This document shows, piece by piece, positions 29,065 to 36,984 of a stretch of 64,000 bases of DNA (positions are counted from its first letter, which is position 1; each line of letters begins with the position of its first letter). Location of the stretch: contig NZ_JIAI01000002.1 in assembly GCF_000620785.1 (NCBI RefSeq), forward strand, positions 998,177 to 1,062,176, given 5' to 3'. The translations under genes were made by a program, and so were the position numbers. This DNA comes from Actinospineispora acaciae DSM 45401 (lineage in GTDB: Bacteria; Actinomycetota; Actinomycetes; Mycobacteriales; Pseudonocardiaceae). Below the pieces are notes generated by a model. The model did no database searches. It was not told the origin of the DNA and was given only the letters and a program-made list of their open reading frames with translations.

Positions 29065-30642
29065 TCACAGGATGTCGTGGACGATCCGGCCGCCCACACA
29101 GGTCATCAGGACCCGCGCATCGCGCAGCCGGTCCGGCGCGGTGATCGGGTCGGTGTCGATCGCCGTCCAGTCCGCGCGCTTGCCGACCTGGAGCACCCCG
29201 CGCTCGTGCTCGGCGAAGCTCAGCCACGCGGCGTCCTCGGTGAACAGCCGCAGCGCCTCGGCCGGGGTCAGGCGCTGGTCGGCGCCGAGCACGCCGTGGC
29301 TGTCGACGTCACGGGTCACCGCGTGCCACATGCCGGCCAGCGGGTCGGTCGGGGTGAGCGGGGCGTCCGAGCCGCCGCCGACCCGCACCCCGCCGTCCAG
29401 CCAGGAGCGCAGCGGTGTCGCGCGGGCGGCCGCGTCCACACCCCAGCGGGCCGCGAGCTTCGGCGCGACCCAGGCCTGCATCGCGGGCTGGGCCGCGACG
29501 CACACGCCGAGCCGGGCGGCGGTGCGGATGTTGTGCTCGGACGGCCACAGGTAGGCGTGGATGAGGCTGAACCGCAGGTCGGCGATCGGGTGTCGGGCGG
29601 AGACCTCGTCGAACACGTCGAGGGCGATGTCGATGGCGCCGCCGCCCACCGCGTGCACCCCCAGCGACCGGCCGGCCCGGGCGCACGCGGTGGCGACGTC
29701 GCGGAGCCGGTCGGTGGACATGACCTGGGTGCCTCGGCCGCCGTCACCGTCCGGATAGGGCTCCCGCACCAGCGCGGTGCCCATCGACGCGATGCCGTCG
29801 AGGAAGACCTTCACCCCGCCCAGCCGCAGCCACTGGTCACCGTCACCGGTTCGCCCGTCCAGATCAGCGGCCGAGCCGTCCGCGCCGACGACCGGCATCA
29901 TCACCGTCCGCACCGTCAGCTCGCCTCGGTCCCGCAGCTCGCGGTACAGCGCCATGTCCGCCGCGCTCAGGCACGGATCCACCACGCCGGTGACCCCCAC
30001 CGCGTGGTAGCGAGCCTGGACCGCGCGCAACGCGTCCAGCCGCTGCTCGCGCGAGGGCGCCGGCACGTGCCGGGCGACCAGGTCGAACGCCGGAGCCTCC
30101 AGCAGCTCTCCGGTGGGCCGCCCGGTCCCCGGCTCGCGGACGATCCGCCCGCCCGCGACATCGGGATGGTCGGCGTCGATCCCGGCGACGGCCAGCGCCG
30201 CGGAGTTGGCGACGGCCGCGTGCGCGATCCTCGGCAGGTAGACCGGACGGTCCGGGCAGGCCCGGTCGAGCTCGTCACTCGTCGGATGCCGGCCCTCGGC
30301 CAGGTCCTCGACGAACCACCCCTCGCCGCAGACGATCCAGCCGTCCGGGTGCCGGTCCGCGTGGTCGCGGATGCGCCGCTGGATCTCCGCGATGCTCCGG
30401 CAGCCGGCCAGGCTCAGCAGCCGGTCCTGCATGCCCACCCACAGCATGTGGTTGTGGCTGTCGATCAGTCCCGGCACCACGGTGGCGCCCGGCAGCGAGA
30501 TGCGCCGAACCCCCCGGCCCGAGTCGGCGGCGCGGTCTCCGATGGCGGCGATCCGCCCGTCGCGCACCAGCATCGCGCTCGCCAGGGGCATCCGGGGGTC
30601 CATCGTGATGATGGGCGCCGTGACCAGGAGGTCGCCGTTCAT
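29065..30642 (-). CDS. YtcJ-like amidohydrolase
   Basis: A 525-residue metal-dependent hydrolase of the amidohydrolase superfamily, YtcJ/AepA type. The metal-binding pair is in PGLIDSHNHMLWVGMQDR. The second-domain features include GGVKVFLDGIASMGTALV (carbamate-Lys region), GVHAVGGGAIDIAL, FSLIHAYLWPSEHN and the Asp in VGGGSDAPLTPTDPLAG, with a C-terminal LQVGKRADWTAIDTDP. It should open a cyclic amide, lactam or N-acyl bond. The ATG overlaps the MFS transporter stop (ATGA at 30639-30642). As the second gene of the operon it may act on the imported compound. Confidence 0.87.
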   Translation of the reverse strand: MNGDLLVTAPIITMDPRMPLASAMLVRDGRIAAIGDRAADSGRGVRRISLPGATVVPGLIDSHNHMLWVGMQDRLLSLAGCRSIAEIQRRIRDHADRHPDGWIVCGEGWFVEDLAEGRHPTSDELDRACPDRPVYLPRIAHAAVANSAALAVAGIDADHPDVAGGRIVREPGTGRPTGELLEAPAFDLVARHVPAPSREQRLDALRAVQARYHAVGVTGVVDPCLSAADMALYRELRDRGELTVRTVMMPVVGADGSAADLDGRTGDGDQWLRLGGVKVFLDGIASMGTALVREPYPDGDGGRGTQVMSTDRLRDVATACARAGRSLGVHAVGGGAIDIALDVFDEVSARHPIADLRFSLIHAYLWPSEHNIRTAARLGVCVAAQPAMQAWVAPKLAARWGVDAAARATPLRSWLDGGVRVGGGSDAPLTPTDPLAGMWHAVTRDVDSHGVLGADQRLTPAEALRLFTEDAAWLSFAEHERGVLQVGKRADWTAIDTDPITAPDRLRDARVLMTCVGGRIVHDIL

Positions 30643-31949
30643 CGCACGACCTCCTGGCGCGCCGAGTCGAGCCCGTGCCCCGAGGTCTCGGCGATCGCCC
30701 ACACGCACGCCAGGCTGAGCACGCAGAGCCCGACCATGTAGGCGGTCACGCCGGCGGAACTCCCGCCCGACCCGTGCAGCGCCGTGGCGGTGACCGGCGC
30801 GAGACCACCGCCGAGCACGGCCCCGAGCTGGTAGGCCAGCGACGAACCGCTGTAGCGCAGCGCGGTCGGGAACAGCTCGGCGAACATCGCGCTCTGCGCG
30901 GCGAAGGTCGCGGCGAGCAACCCGGCCATCACCACCACGGCGGCCACCACCGCGACCGTCGACCGGTTGTCGACCAGCGGGAAGAACGCGAACGACCACA
31001 GCAGGCACGCACCCGTCCCGCCGAGGTACACCGATCGCCGCCCGACCCGGTCCGACACCGCGCCGAACACCGGCAACAGCACCAACTGCAGCGCGGCGCC
31101 GCCGAGGATCGCGGCCAGCAGCACCACCCGGTCCAGCCCGAGGACCCGGGAGCCGTACGAGAGCACGTACACCATGTACAGGTAGCCGAGCGCGTTGCCC
31201 GCCACGAACGTCCCACCCGCGAGCAACACCGCGCGGCCGTGCTCCCGCAACACCGTCCCGACCGGAAACCGAACCGCCCCGCCGCCCCGGGCCGCCTCGA
31301 CGAACACCGGGCTCTCCGCGACCCTGAGCCGGATGAACATCCCGACGCCGATCAGCACGACGCTGCCGACGAACGGAACCCGCCACCCCCACGCCGCGAA
31401 CTCCCCGGCACTCAGCCCGGCCGAGACCGCGAGCAGCGCCGCGTTCGCCAGTATCAGCCCGGCCGGCACTCCCATCTGCGGAAACGCGCCGTACACGCCG
31501 CGGCGCCCGCCCGGCGCATGCTCGACGGCCATCATCGCCGCGCCACCCCACTCGCCCCCGACGCCGATGCCCTGCAGGGCCACCAGGGCCACCAGGGCGA
31601 CCGGGGCGAGCACGCCGATCGACGAGTACTCCGGCAGCAACCCGATCCCCACCGTCGCCGAGCCCATGATCATCAGCGACGCGACGAGCACCGACCTGCG
31701 CCCGTAACGGTCCCCGAGGTGCGCCAGCACGACGGCGCCCAGGGGACGCGCGACGAACCCGACGGCGAACGTCCCGAACGCCGCGAGCGTCCCCGCGAAC
31801 GGGCTCAATGCCGGGAAGTACCGAGGGGCGAACACCAGCGCCGCGGCGGACCCGTAGAGGAAGAAGTCGTACCACTCGATGGTGGTGCCGGTGAAGCACG
31901 CGGCGAGGACCCGCCGCCGATCGCCCGTGCCCAGAACCTGATCCGTCAT
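30639..31949 (-). CDS. MHS-family MFS transporter
   Basis: A 436-residue transporter with 12 predicted membrane spans. The N-terminal TGTTIEWYDFFLYGSAAALV and LGDRYGRRSVLVASLMIMG identify the metabolite:H+ symporter (MHS) branch, which includes shikimate, alpha-ketoglutarate and proline/betaine importers; GVGGEWGGAAMMAVEHAP is another MHS motif. GGAGGAG precedes the ATG. It is the first gene of the catabolic operon and its stop overlaps the amidohydrolase start. It lies 68 bases from the divergent MocR regulator. Probable role: uptake of the operon's substrate. Confidence 0.88.
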   Translation of the reverse strand: MTDQVLGTGDRRRVLAACFTGTTIEWYDFFLYGSAAALVFAPRYFPALSPFAGTLAAFGTFAVGFVARPLGAVVLAHLGDRYGRRSVLVASLMIMGSATVGIGLLPEYSSIGVLAPVALVALVALQGIGVGGEWGGAAMMAVEHAPGGRRGVYGAFPQMGVPAGLILANAALLAVSAGLSAGEFAAWGWRVPFVGSVVLIGVGMFIRLRVAESPVFVEAARGGGAVRFPVGTVLREHGRAVLLAGGTFVAGNALGYLYMVYVLSYGSRVLGLDRVVLLAAILGGAALQLVLLPVFGAVSDRVGRRSVYLGGTGACLLWSFAFFPLVDNRSTVAVVAAVVVMAGLLAATFAAQSAMFAELFPTALRYSGSSLAYQLGAVLGGGLAPVTATALHGSGGSSAGVTAYMVGLCVLSLACVWAIAETSGHGLDSARQEVVR

Positions 31950-31993
31950 GGTCGACTCCTCCGGCTGGCTGGTCTGCGACTGTACGGACGATC

Positions 31994-32011
31994 GGACTGG
32001 CATTACAGTCC
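31994..32011. promoter_or_regulatory. Candidate MocR operator
   Basis: A perfect inverted repeat GGACTG-GCATTA-CAGTCC in the 68-base gap between the MFS and mocR genes, ending 6 bases before the mocR GTG. Further partial GGAC/GACTG copies lie at 31975-31990. The position suits autoregulation of mocR together with control of the divergent operon. Confidence 0.5.
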
Positions 32012-32017
32012 ACCTGC

Positions 32018-33424
32018 GTGCTGGAAAACCAGACCACTTTGCCGTTTGCGCTGCTCCTGGACGAGCTGGACCGACGACCCGAGACGACCCGCAGGGCACG
32101 CCTCGAAGCGCTGCTGCGAGAGGCCGTGCAGTCGGGCAGGCTCCCCGCCGGGGCCGCGCTGCCGGCCAGCCGCGAGCTCGCCGGCGAGATCGGATGCTCC
32201 CGCTGGGTCGTGGTGCAGGCCTACGAACAGCTCGTAGCGGAGGGGTTCCTCGAGTCCCGGGGCGGCGCCCGCACCCGCGTGCGCGACACGCCCCGGCCAC
32301 AGCGGCGACCCGCCGCCCGGCCCCGACCCGACGGCGTGCCGGTCCGGATCGACCTCACCGCCGGACAGCCCGACCTCACGGCGTTCCCGCGAGCCGCCTG
32401 GACCCGCGCGACGCGCAAGGTCCTCGCGTCCATCGACCCGGCGGACCTCAACTACATCGAGCCCGGGGGCGTCCCGCGCTGCCGCGAGGCGATCGTCGAG
32501 CACCTCCGGCGGGTGCGCGGCGCCGTTGCTCACCGCGAGGACGTGCACGTCTGCGCCGGCACCTCCCACGCGCTGGGCCTGCTGTGCCGGGCCGCCTACC
32601 GCACCGGGCACCGCGCGATCGCCGTCGAGGAACCCGGCTGGCCACCGCTGCGGGACTTCGCCGAAGGCGCCGGCCTGCGACCGGTCCCGGTTCCCGTCGA
32701 CGACCAGGGGCTCCGAGTCGACGCGCTCGCGGACCACCCAGAGGTGCGTGCCGTGCTCGTGACCCCCGCGCACCAGTTCCCGGCCGGGGTCGTGCTCTCG
32801 CCGCGCAGGCGCAGCGCGCTGCTCGACTGGGCACAGCAACGCGACGGCCTCATCGTCGAGGACGACTACGACGCCGAGTTCCGCTACGACCGCAGGCCCG
32901 TCGGATGCCTGCAGGGCCTCGCGCCCGACCGCGTCGCGGTGGTCGGGTCGACCAGCAAGACCCTGGCCCCCGGCCTGCGGCTGGGCTGGCTCGTCACCCC
33001 GCCCCACTGGTCGCCGCACATCGAGGCGACCCGCCGGGCGATCGACCTGGGAATCTCCACCCTCGACCAGCTCGTCCTCGCCGAGCTTCTCGAATCGGGC
33101 ACGCTCGCCCGCCACATGCGGCACATGCGCAAGGCCTACGCCAGCCGCAGGACAACCATGCTCCACGCGCTGCGGCGAACCCTGCCCGCGGCCAGCGTCG
33201 TCGGCATCGCCGCCGGGCTGCACATGCTCGTCGAGCTACCCGGACATGTCGACGAAGAGCAACTCATCGACGACGTGGCCGCGGAAGGCGTGAAGGTCTA
33301 CGGACTACGCCGCTACCAGCGAAGCGACCCCGTCCATCCCGGTCTGGTCCTCGGCTACGCCCGTGCGACCGACGCCGCGATCAACGAAGGCATCCAGGTA
33401 CTGGCCCGACACATGAGCCCGTGA
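32018..33424 (+). CDS. MocR/PdxR-type regulator (GntR HTH fused to aminotransferase fold)
   Basis: A 468-residue fusion protein. Residues about 15-85 are a GntR winged helix (REAVQSGRLPAGAALPASRE, WVVVQAYEQLVAEGFLESRG). Residues about 110-468 resemble a fold type I aminotransferase, with IVEDDYDAEFRYDRRPVG and the PLP-lysine motif VGSTSKTLAPGLRLGWLV. MocR proteins sense PLP adducts or amino compounds rather than catalyse transamination. The gene is divergent from the six-gene catabolic operon with a palindrome in between. The GTG lacks a clear ribosome-binding site, so the mRNA may be leaderless. An amine-containing inducer would fit the RidA and amidohydrolase genes. Confidence 0.9.
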   Translation: MLENQTTLPFALLLDELDRRPETTRRARLEALLREAVQSGRLPAGAALPASRELAGEIGCSRWVVVQAYEQLVAEGFLESRGGARTRVRDTPRPQRRPAARPRPDGVPVRIDLTAGQPDLTAFPRAAWTRATRKVLASIDPADLNYIEPGGVPRCREAIVEHLRRVRGAVAHREDVHVCAGTSHALGLLCRAAYRTGHRAIAVEEPGWPPLRDFAEGAGLRPVPVPVDDQGLRVDALADHPEVRAVLVTPAHQFPAGVVLSPRRRSALLDWAQQRDGLIVEDDYDAEFRYDRRPVGCLQGLAPDRVAVVGSTSKTLAPGLRLGWLVTPPHWSPHIEATRRAIDLGISTLDQLVLAELLESGTLARHMRHMRKAYASRRTTMLHALRRTLPAASVVGIAAGLHMLVELPGHVDEEQLIDDVAAEGVKVYGLRRYQRSDPVHPGLVLGYARATDAAINEGIQVLARHMSP

Positions 33425-33425
33425 C

Positions 33426-34298
33426 TCACCGGACTAGCGGGCGGACGTCCTCGGCCACGAAGCGCACGAAGCCGGCCGGATCGGGCTCGTCCACAGCCGG
33501 CTGCAGGACCACCGTGTCGGCGCCCGCCTCCGCCCAGCGCGTGACCGCGTCGGCGACAGCGTGCGCGTCGCCGGCCACGCCGAGCTCCGGATCCGTGCGT
33601 GTCGCCCGGCGCCGCTCGGCGTCGAGCCGCTCGGCCGCGCCGGGCCCGGTCGTGGCGAGCAGGTAGACGGTCACCGGGTGCGGGTCCGTGCGCCCACCGA
33701 CCGCCCGTCCCTCCTCAATCAGCGCGCGAGCCTTCCGCACCCCGTCCGGCGTGGTGCTGGCGGTGAGGATGGTGCCGTCGGCGGCCTCGCCGGACAGCCG
33801 CAGCGACCGAGGCCCGGTCGCGCCCGCCAGCACCGGGGGCACCGGCGTGGCCGGCGGCCAGTCCAGGCCGACGTCGTCCAGCCGCACGTACCGCCCCTCG
33901 ACGGACAGCCGCTCACCCCGCAGCAGTGCGCGCAGCGCGGTGAGGTGCTCGCGCAACAGCGTCGTCGGCGACTCCACCCGCGCGCCGACCTGCGCCATCC
34001 AGTCCTGCACGCCGTGCCCCACGCCGATGCTCGCCCGCCCCGGGAACAGCCGGTGCACGCTGGCGATCTCCATCGCGGTCAGCGCCACGTTGCGCAGCGG
34101 CACCGGCAGCAGCCCGACCCCCACCCGCACCCGCTCGGTCCACGCCAGCACCGCCGCCACGTTCGCGATCCCGCCGCCCCAGAAGCAGTCCTCCCACAGC
34201 CACAGCTCGTCCAACCCGACGTCCTCCGCCGTCCGCGCCAGCTCACGCAGCCGCTCCGGCCGAACCTGAGGCAGGCACACGGCACCAACCGTCGTCAT
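33426..34298 (-). CDS. LLM-class (F420/flavin-dependent) oxidoreductase
   Basis: A 290-residue luciferase-like monooxygenase-family protein. It shows the barrel start VGAVCLPQVRPERLRELART, the strand WLWEDCFWGGGIANVAAVLAW, and the cofactor-binding GRASIGVGHGVQDWM and LAGATGPRSLRLSGEAADG. Actinobacterial members of this type commonly use F420. The stop lies 1 base beyond the end of the convergent mocR gene. The upstream side opens into a low-GC intergenic region, so the promoter is probably there. The substrate is unknown. Confidence 0.85.
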   Translation of the reverse strand: MTTVGAVCLPQVRPERLRELARTAEDVGLDELWLWEDCFWGGGIANVAAVLAWTERVRVGVGLLPVPLRNVALTAMEIASVHRLFPGRASIGVGHGVQDWMAQVGARVESPTTLLREHLTALRALLRGERLSVEGRYVRLDDVGLDWPPATPVPPVLAGATGPRSLRLSGEAADGTILTASTTPDGVRKARALIEEGRAVGGRTDPHPVTVYLLATTGPGAAERLDAERRRATRTDPELGVAGDAHAVADAVTRWAEAGADTVVLQPAVDEPDPAGFVRFVAEDVRPLVR

Positions 34299-34664
34299 GT
34301 CGCCATCTTCGTCGATAGGGCTGACGGTGCCCGCGAGGCACGCCCAAGCATTGTCCGATGATCATCGGTGACCCAGGTGGAGCATCCTCGTCACCAGTCG
34401 AGGACCGAGCCTTTGCCGGGTAGTTTTCGAGTCTTCTGCGGCAACTGACGAGGTCGATTCCGGAATATTGCTCACTGGCGCGGCAGACTCGCTGATTGGT
34501 GAGAAGTGCGAGCGTCGACCTGAACGCGGCGACGGATAGATTTGCGCAACGGAAGGCTATATTTTATTCGATGAATTTTGAATGAACAGGGCAGTTGTGT
34601 TGCGTATCACGTCGCCAGGGGAATCGTTGGCTCCGGCGTAACCCTTCGAAATCAAGGAGGATTT
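34299..34664. other. Lower-GC intergenic region without a supported gene
   Basis: This 366-base gap separates the divergent LLM oxidoreductase and the candidate toxin gene. The last 180 bases are visibly richer in A and T than the surroundings, with TATATTTTATTCGATG near 34558-34573 offering -10-like sequences. A reading frame open from ATG 34578 continues into the toxin gene, but the strong AAGGAGG at 34654-34660 points to GTG 34665 as the real start. I see no RNA gene here. Confidence 0.5.
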
Positions 34665-35462
34665 GTGAACGCAGGTCGACGGCAATCGGCGGATGTGCGA
34701 ATTCGGCGGCGACGGTGGGTGCCTCGGTGGCTGACTACGTGTGTTGCCATTGTGCTCCTCGGTGCCATTGGGGCTGTTGAGCCGGCGTCTAGGCCGTCGG
34801 TCGACCCTTGCATGGAAGACGATTCGCTGCTTGCGAAAGTGCCCGTCGTGTGCGCACCCGTGCTCCCGGGCGGCCCGATGCCTCCCGGAGCCACCTGGGC
34901 GCCGAATCGGCCCATGGAGCCTTCGGGGCACCCGGCGCCCACTTCACCTGTGCGGAACGCTTCGTCCGAGTCGGCGCTCCTGGACGCCTCGACGCCAAGG
35001 CTCCAGCAGCCTTCGGGAAGACTGCGACGCCCGCTCGCATTACCGTGTCCAGGCGGTACAACGAATCACGTCGGACCCGCGCAACCCTTCAGTTGTTTAG
35101 CTGTTTATCGAGACAACGGCAATGCCGGACATCCGGTGCTGTTGCGGCAGGGTCGCTCCGGTGAGACCGGCTTTGGTCTCGTACACGTTCTTCAGGACCA
35201 TAATCTGCATGAGGAGTCGATCGCCGCCGCAATCGTGAACAACGTTGCCCCAATTGCTCGGCGCGACGGTCGCCGCGATTATGTGCTGGAGGGGCGATTT
35301 GCTGGTGTAGGTATAATGCGGGTGCGGGTCGTCGAAGAGCCTCGACCCGAGCCGGAATCCGGGGATACTGAAAGCCTGGGAGTTTTGACGGCCTTTTGTG
35401 AAGGGGTAGATCGTTGTCCGGACTCGGTGAATGAGACCATAGAGGCAAGCTTCGAAGGGTGA
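34665..35462 (+). CDS. Secreted protein with candidate C-terminal nuclease-toxin domain
   Basis: A 265-residue protein. An Arg-rich N-terminus (RIRRRRWVPR) precedes a hydrophobic signal or anchor (WLTTCVAIVLLGAIGA), then about 90 residues of Pro/Ser-rich low-complexity linker. The C-terminal 110 residues look folded: HPVLLRQGRSGETGFGLVHV, QDHN, a RRDYVLEGRFAGVGIMRVRV core and LGVLTAFCEGVDRCPDSVN. From memory this resembles a family of actinobacterial secreted toxins with a barnase/EndoU/RelE-like (BECR) fold, with His and Arg as likely catalytic residues. AAGGAGG four bases before GTG 34665 fixes the start. A small acidic protein gene follows after 9 bases, as an immunity gene would. The GC content is lower than the flanks. 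Confidence 0.6.
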   Translation: MNAGRRQSADVRIRRRRWVPRWLTTCVAIVLLGAIGAVEPASRPSVDPCMEDDSLLAKVPVVCAPVLPGGPMPPGATWAPNRPMEPSGHPAPTSPVRNASSESALLDASTPRLQQPSGRLRRPLALPCPGGTTNHVGPAQPFSCLAVYRDNGNAGHPVLLRQGRSGETGFGLVHVLQDHNLHEESIAAAIVNNVAPIARRDGRRDYVLEGRFAGVGIMRVRVVEEPRPEPESGDTESLGVLTAFCEGVDRCPDSVNETIEASFEG

Positions 35463-35471
35463 GACTGCACG

Positions 35472-35939
35472 ATGAACGAGCACGAGGTCGAAGAGCTTGC
35501 GGCCGTGGTCAGGGCCGAGTGGGCCGATGGGTCGGCGCGCGACAGCGTTGAGACGACCGATGTCGGGGGCGAGCCCGAGCCTCCGGATGACACCGGAGAG
35601 ACCTGGTTTCGTGCTGGATGGCCGCTGGGTGCCCCGGCGCCGGTTCTTCAGAGCTCCACGGCTCGTATCCGATTCATTTCTGCCAAATCTCTTGGCGCTA
35701 CTCTTGTTTGCTGTTTCTCTTTGGACGAAGATCCTCAGCAATACCTCATGTGTTTCGATCTCGCGCCGGTGCCTCCGGGTGGACTCAACATATTGGCTGG
35801 TCGTGTCGGCGTTGAGATCGGCAAGCTGGCCAGTTCGCGGGATTGGGACAGGACCCAGCGAGGCGTGCTCCCCGTGTCATCGTCTCTCACTATCGTGCTG
35901 CCGAGCACCAGTTGGGGGGGATCTCGTTCGGGCAAATAG
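35472..35939 (+). CDS. Candidate immunity protein, probably frameshifted near the 3' end
   Basis: A small acidic protein of 155 residues in the open frame. It begins MNEHEVEELAAVVRAEWADG and has a compact middle part, TARIRFISAKSLGATLVCCF, then QYLMCFDLAPVPPGGLNIL. From about 35858 this frame gives a Ser/Thr-rich tail with no obvious character. Frame 2 (stop at 35957-35959) instead gives RAPRVIVSHYRAAEHQLGGI and SFGQIDRR, which looks like real coding sequence. A one-base loss around 35855-35866 would explain this, as would a sequencing error. The gene lies 9 bases after the candidate toxin. Function as immunity protein is inferred from position and size only. Confidence 0.5.
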   Translation: MNEHEVEELAAVVRAEWADGSARDSVETTDVGGEPEPPDDTGETWFRAGWPLGAPAPVLQSSTARIRFISAKSLGATLVCCFSLDEDPQQYLMCFDLAPVPPGGLNILAGRVGVEIGKLASSRDWDRTQRGVLPVSSSLTIVLPSTSWGGSRSGK

Positions 35940-36001
35940 ACCGGCGCACGATCTCCTGAGACCTCCCACTTCCCATGGAGGCTTTCCGCGGACCCGTAGC
36001 G

Positions 36002-36952
36002 CTAGATGTTGATCTCCTCGAGCTGTGCGAAGATCTCGGCCCGCCTGGCCTCGAACTGGCTGGGCAGCTGGAAGCGGGTGCCCAGTTCCTTGGGTGACTC
36101 GTCGCAGGTCCATCCGCCTTCCGCGTGGGTCACGGCGAGCTCGACCAGCATGCCTCCGGGCGAGCGCACATACACCGACTTGAAGTACTTGCGGTCCTTG
36201 AGCTCGGAGATGTCGGTGTATCCCGCACCTTCGATCGCGAACTTCAGCTCGTCCTGGTTCTCCAGGGTCTCCGCGTTGAAAGCGAAATGGTGGATCGTGC
36301 CCTCGCCGAGTGTCCAGGTGCCGGGGTCGTCGGTCCGGTTCACCACCAGCTCCACCGCGCCGCCCTGGGCGGGCTTCCCGACGACGAGCCGCACCCTGTC
36401 GCCCTCCTCGAGGGTGTCGCCCGCGCCGAGGTGGCCGTCGCTGAACTCCACCATGTTGTCCGGTTTCGCCACGTGCACCCCGATGCCGTAGATCCCGTGG
36501 ATCGCGTGTTCCTCCGGCACCCCGCCGCCGGTGTACCCGCGCCGAGGGTCCTGGTCGACCTCGACGAGGGCGTACTCGATCCCGCACGGGTGGCGGAACA
36601 GCAGCCGCCGCCGGTCGAAGACCGTGACGCTCCGGCATTCGATCGCGTGCCCGGTCAACCGGGAGTTCCAGTAGTCCAGGGAGCCGGCGGGCGCGGAGAG
36701 CAGCACCTCGCGTGCCTGGTTGGTGCCTCGGCGTCCGGTCAACCCGACCTTGCCGAGCGGGAAGGTGGTGACGACCGCGCTCGGATCCCCGTCCGCGTTG
36801 CTGTAGTACAGGTGATAGATCGGAATGGACCCGTCGAACAGCACCGTCCGCTTGATGAAGCGCAGTCCGAGCACCGCGACGTGGAAGTCGACGTCGGCCT
36901 GCGCCGCGCCGACGGACAGCGTGACGTGGTGGCTCCCCGCTAGGTGTGGCAT
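36002..36952 (-). CDS. Ring-cleaving (extradiol, VOC-fold) dioxygenase
   Basis: A 316-residue protein with two vicinal-oxygen-chelate modules. The first metal His lies at the start (LAGSHHVTLSVGAAQADVDF), the second module begins near IHGIYGIGVHVAKPDNMVEF, and HHFAFNAETLENQDELKFAI and YVRSPGGMLVELAV carry the remaining ligands (His, Glu). This layout matches the hydroquinone-type ring-cleaving dioxygenases (LinE/PcpA-like). AGGAGG lies upstream of the ATG at 36952. It is the last gene of a cupin-amidase-dioxygenase run. The native substrate is probably a hydroquinone or catechol derivative. Confidence 0.87.
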   Translation of the reverse strand: MPHLAGSHHVTLSVGAAQADVDFHVAVLGLRFIKRTVLFDGSIPIYHLYYSNADGDPSAVVTTFPLGKVGLTGRRGTNQAREVLLSAPAGSLDYWNSRLTGHAIECRSVTVFDRRRLLFRHPCGIEYALVEVDQDPRRGYTGGGVPEEHAIHGIYGIGVHVAKPDNMVEFSDGHLGAGDTLEEGDRVRLVVGKPAQGGAVELVVNRTDDPGTWTLGEGTIHHFAFNAETLENQDELKFAIEGAGYTDISELKDRKYFKSVYVRSPGGMLVELAVTHAEGGWTCDESPKELGTRFQLPSQFEARRAEIFAQLEEINI

Positions 36953-36984
36953 GGCGTGTTCCTCCTGATCGATGGTGTCGACGC

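Noticed and set aside
34578..34664. Extension of the candidate toxin to ATG 34578.
   Set aside because: No ribosome-binding site there, while AAGGAGG stands before GTG 34665 and the signal sequence fits that start.
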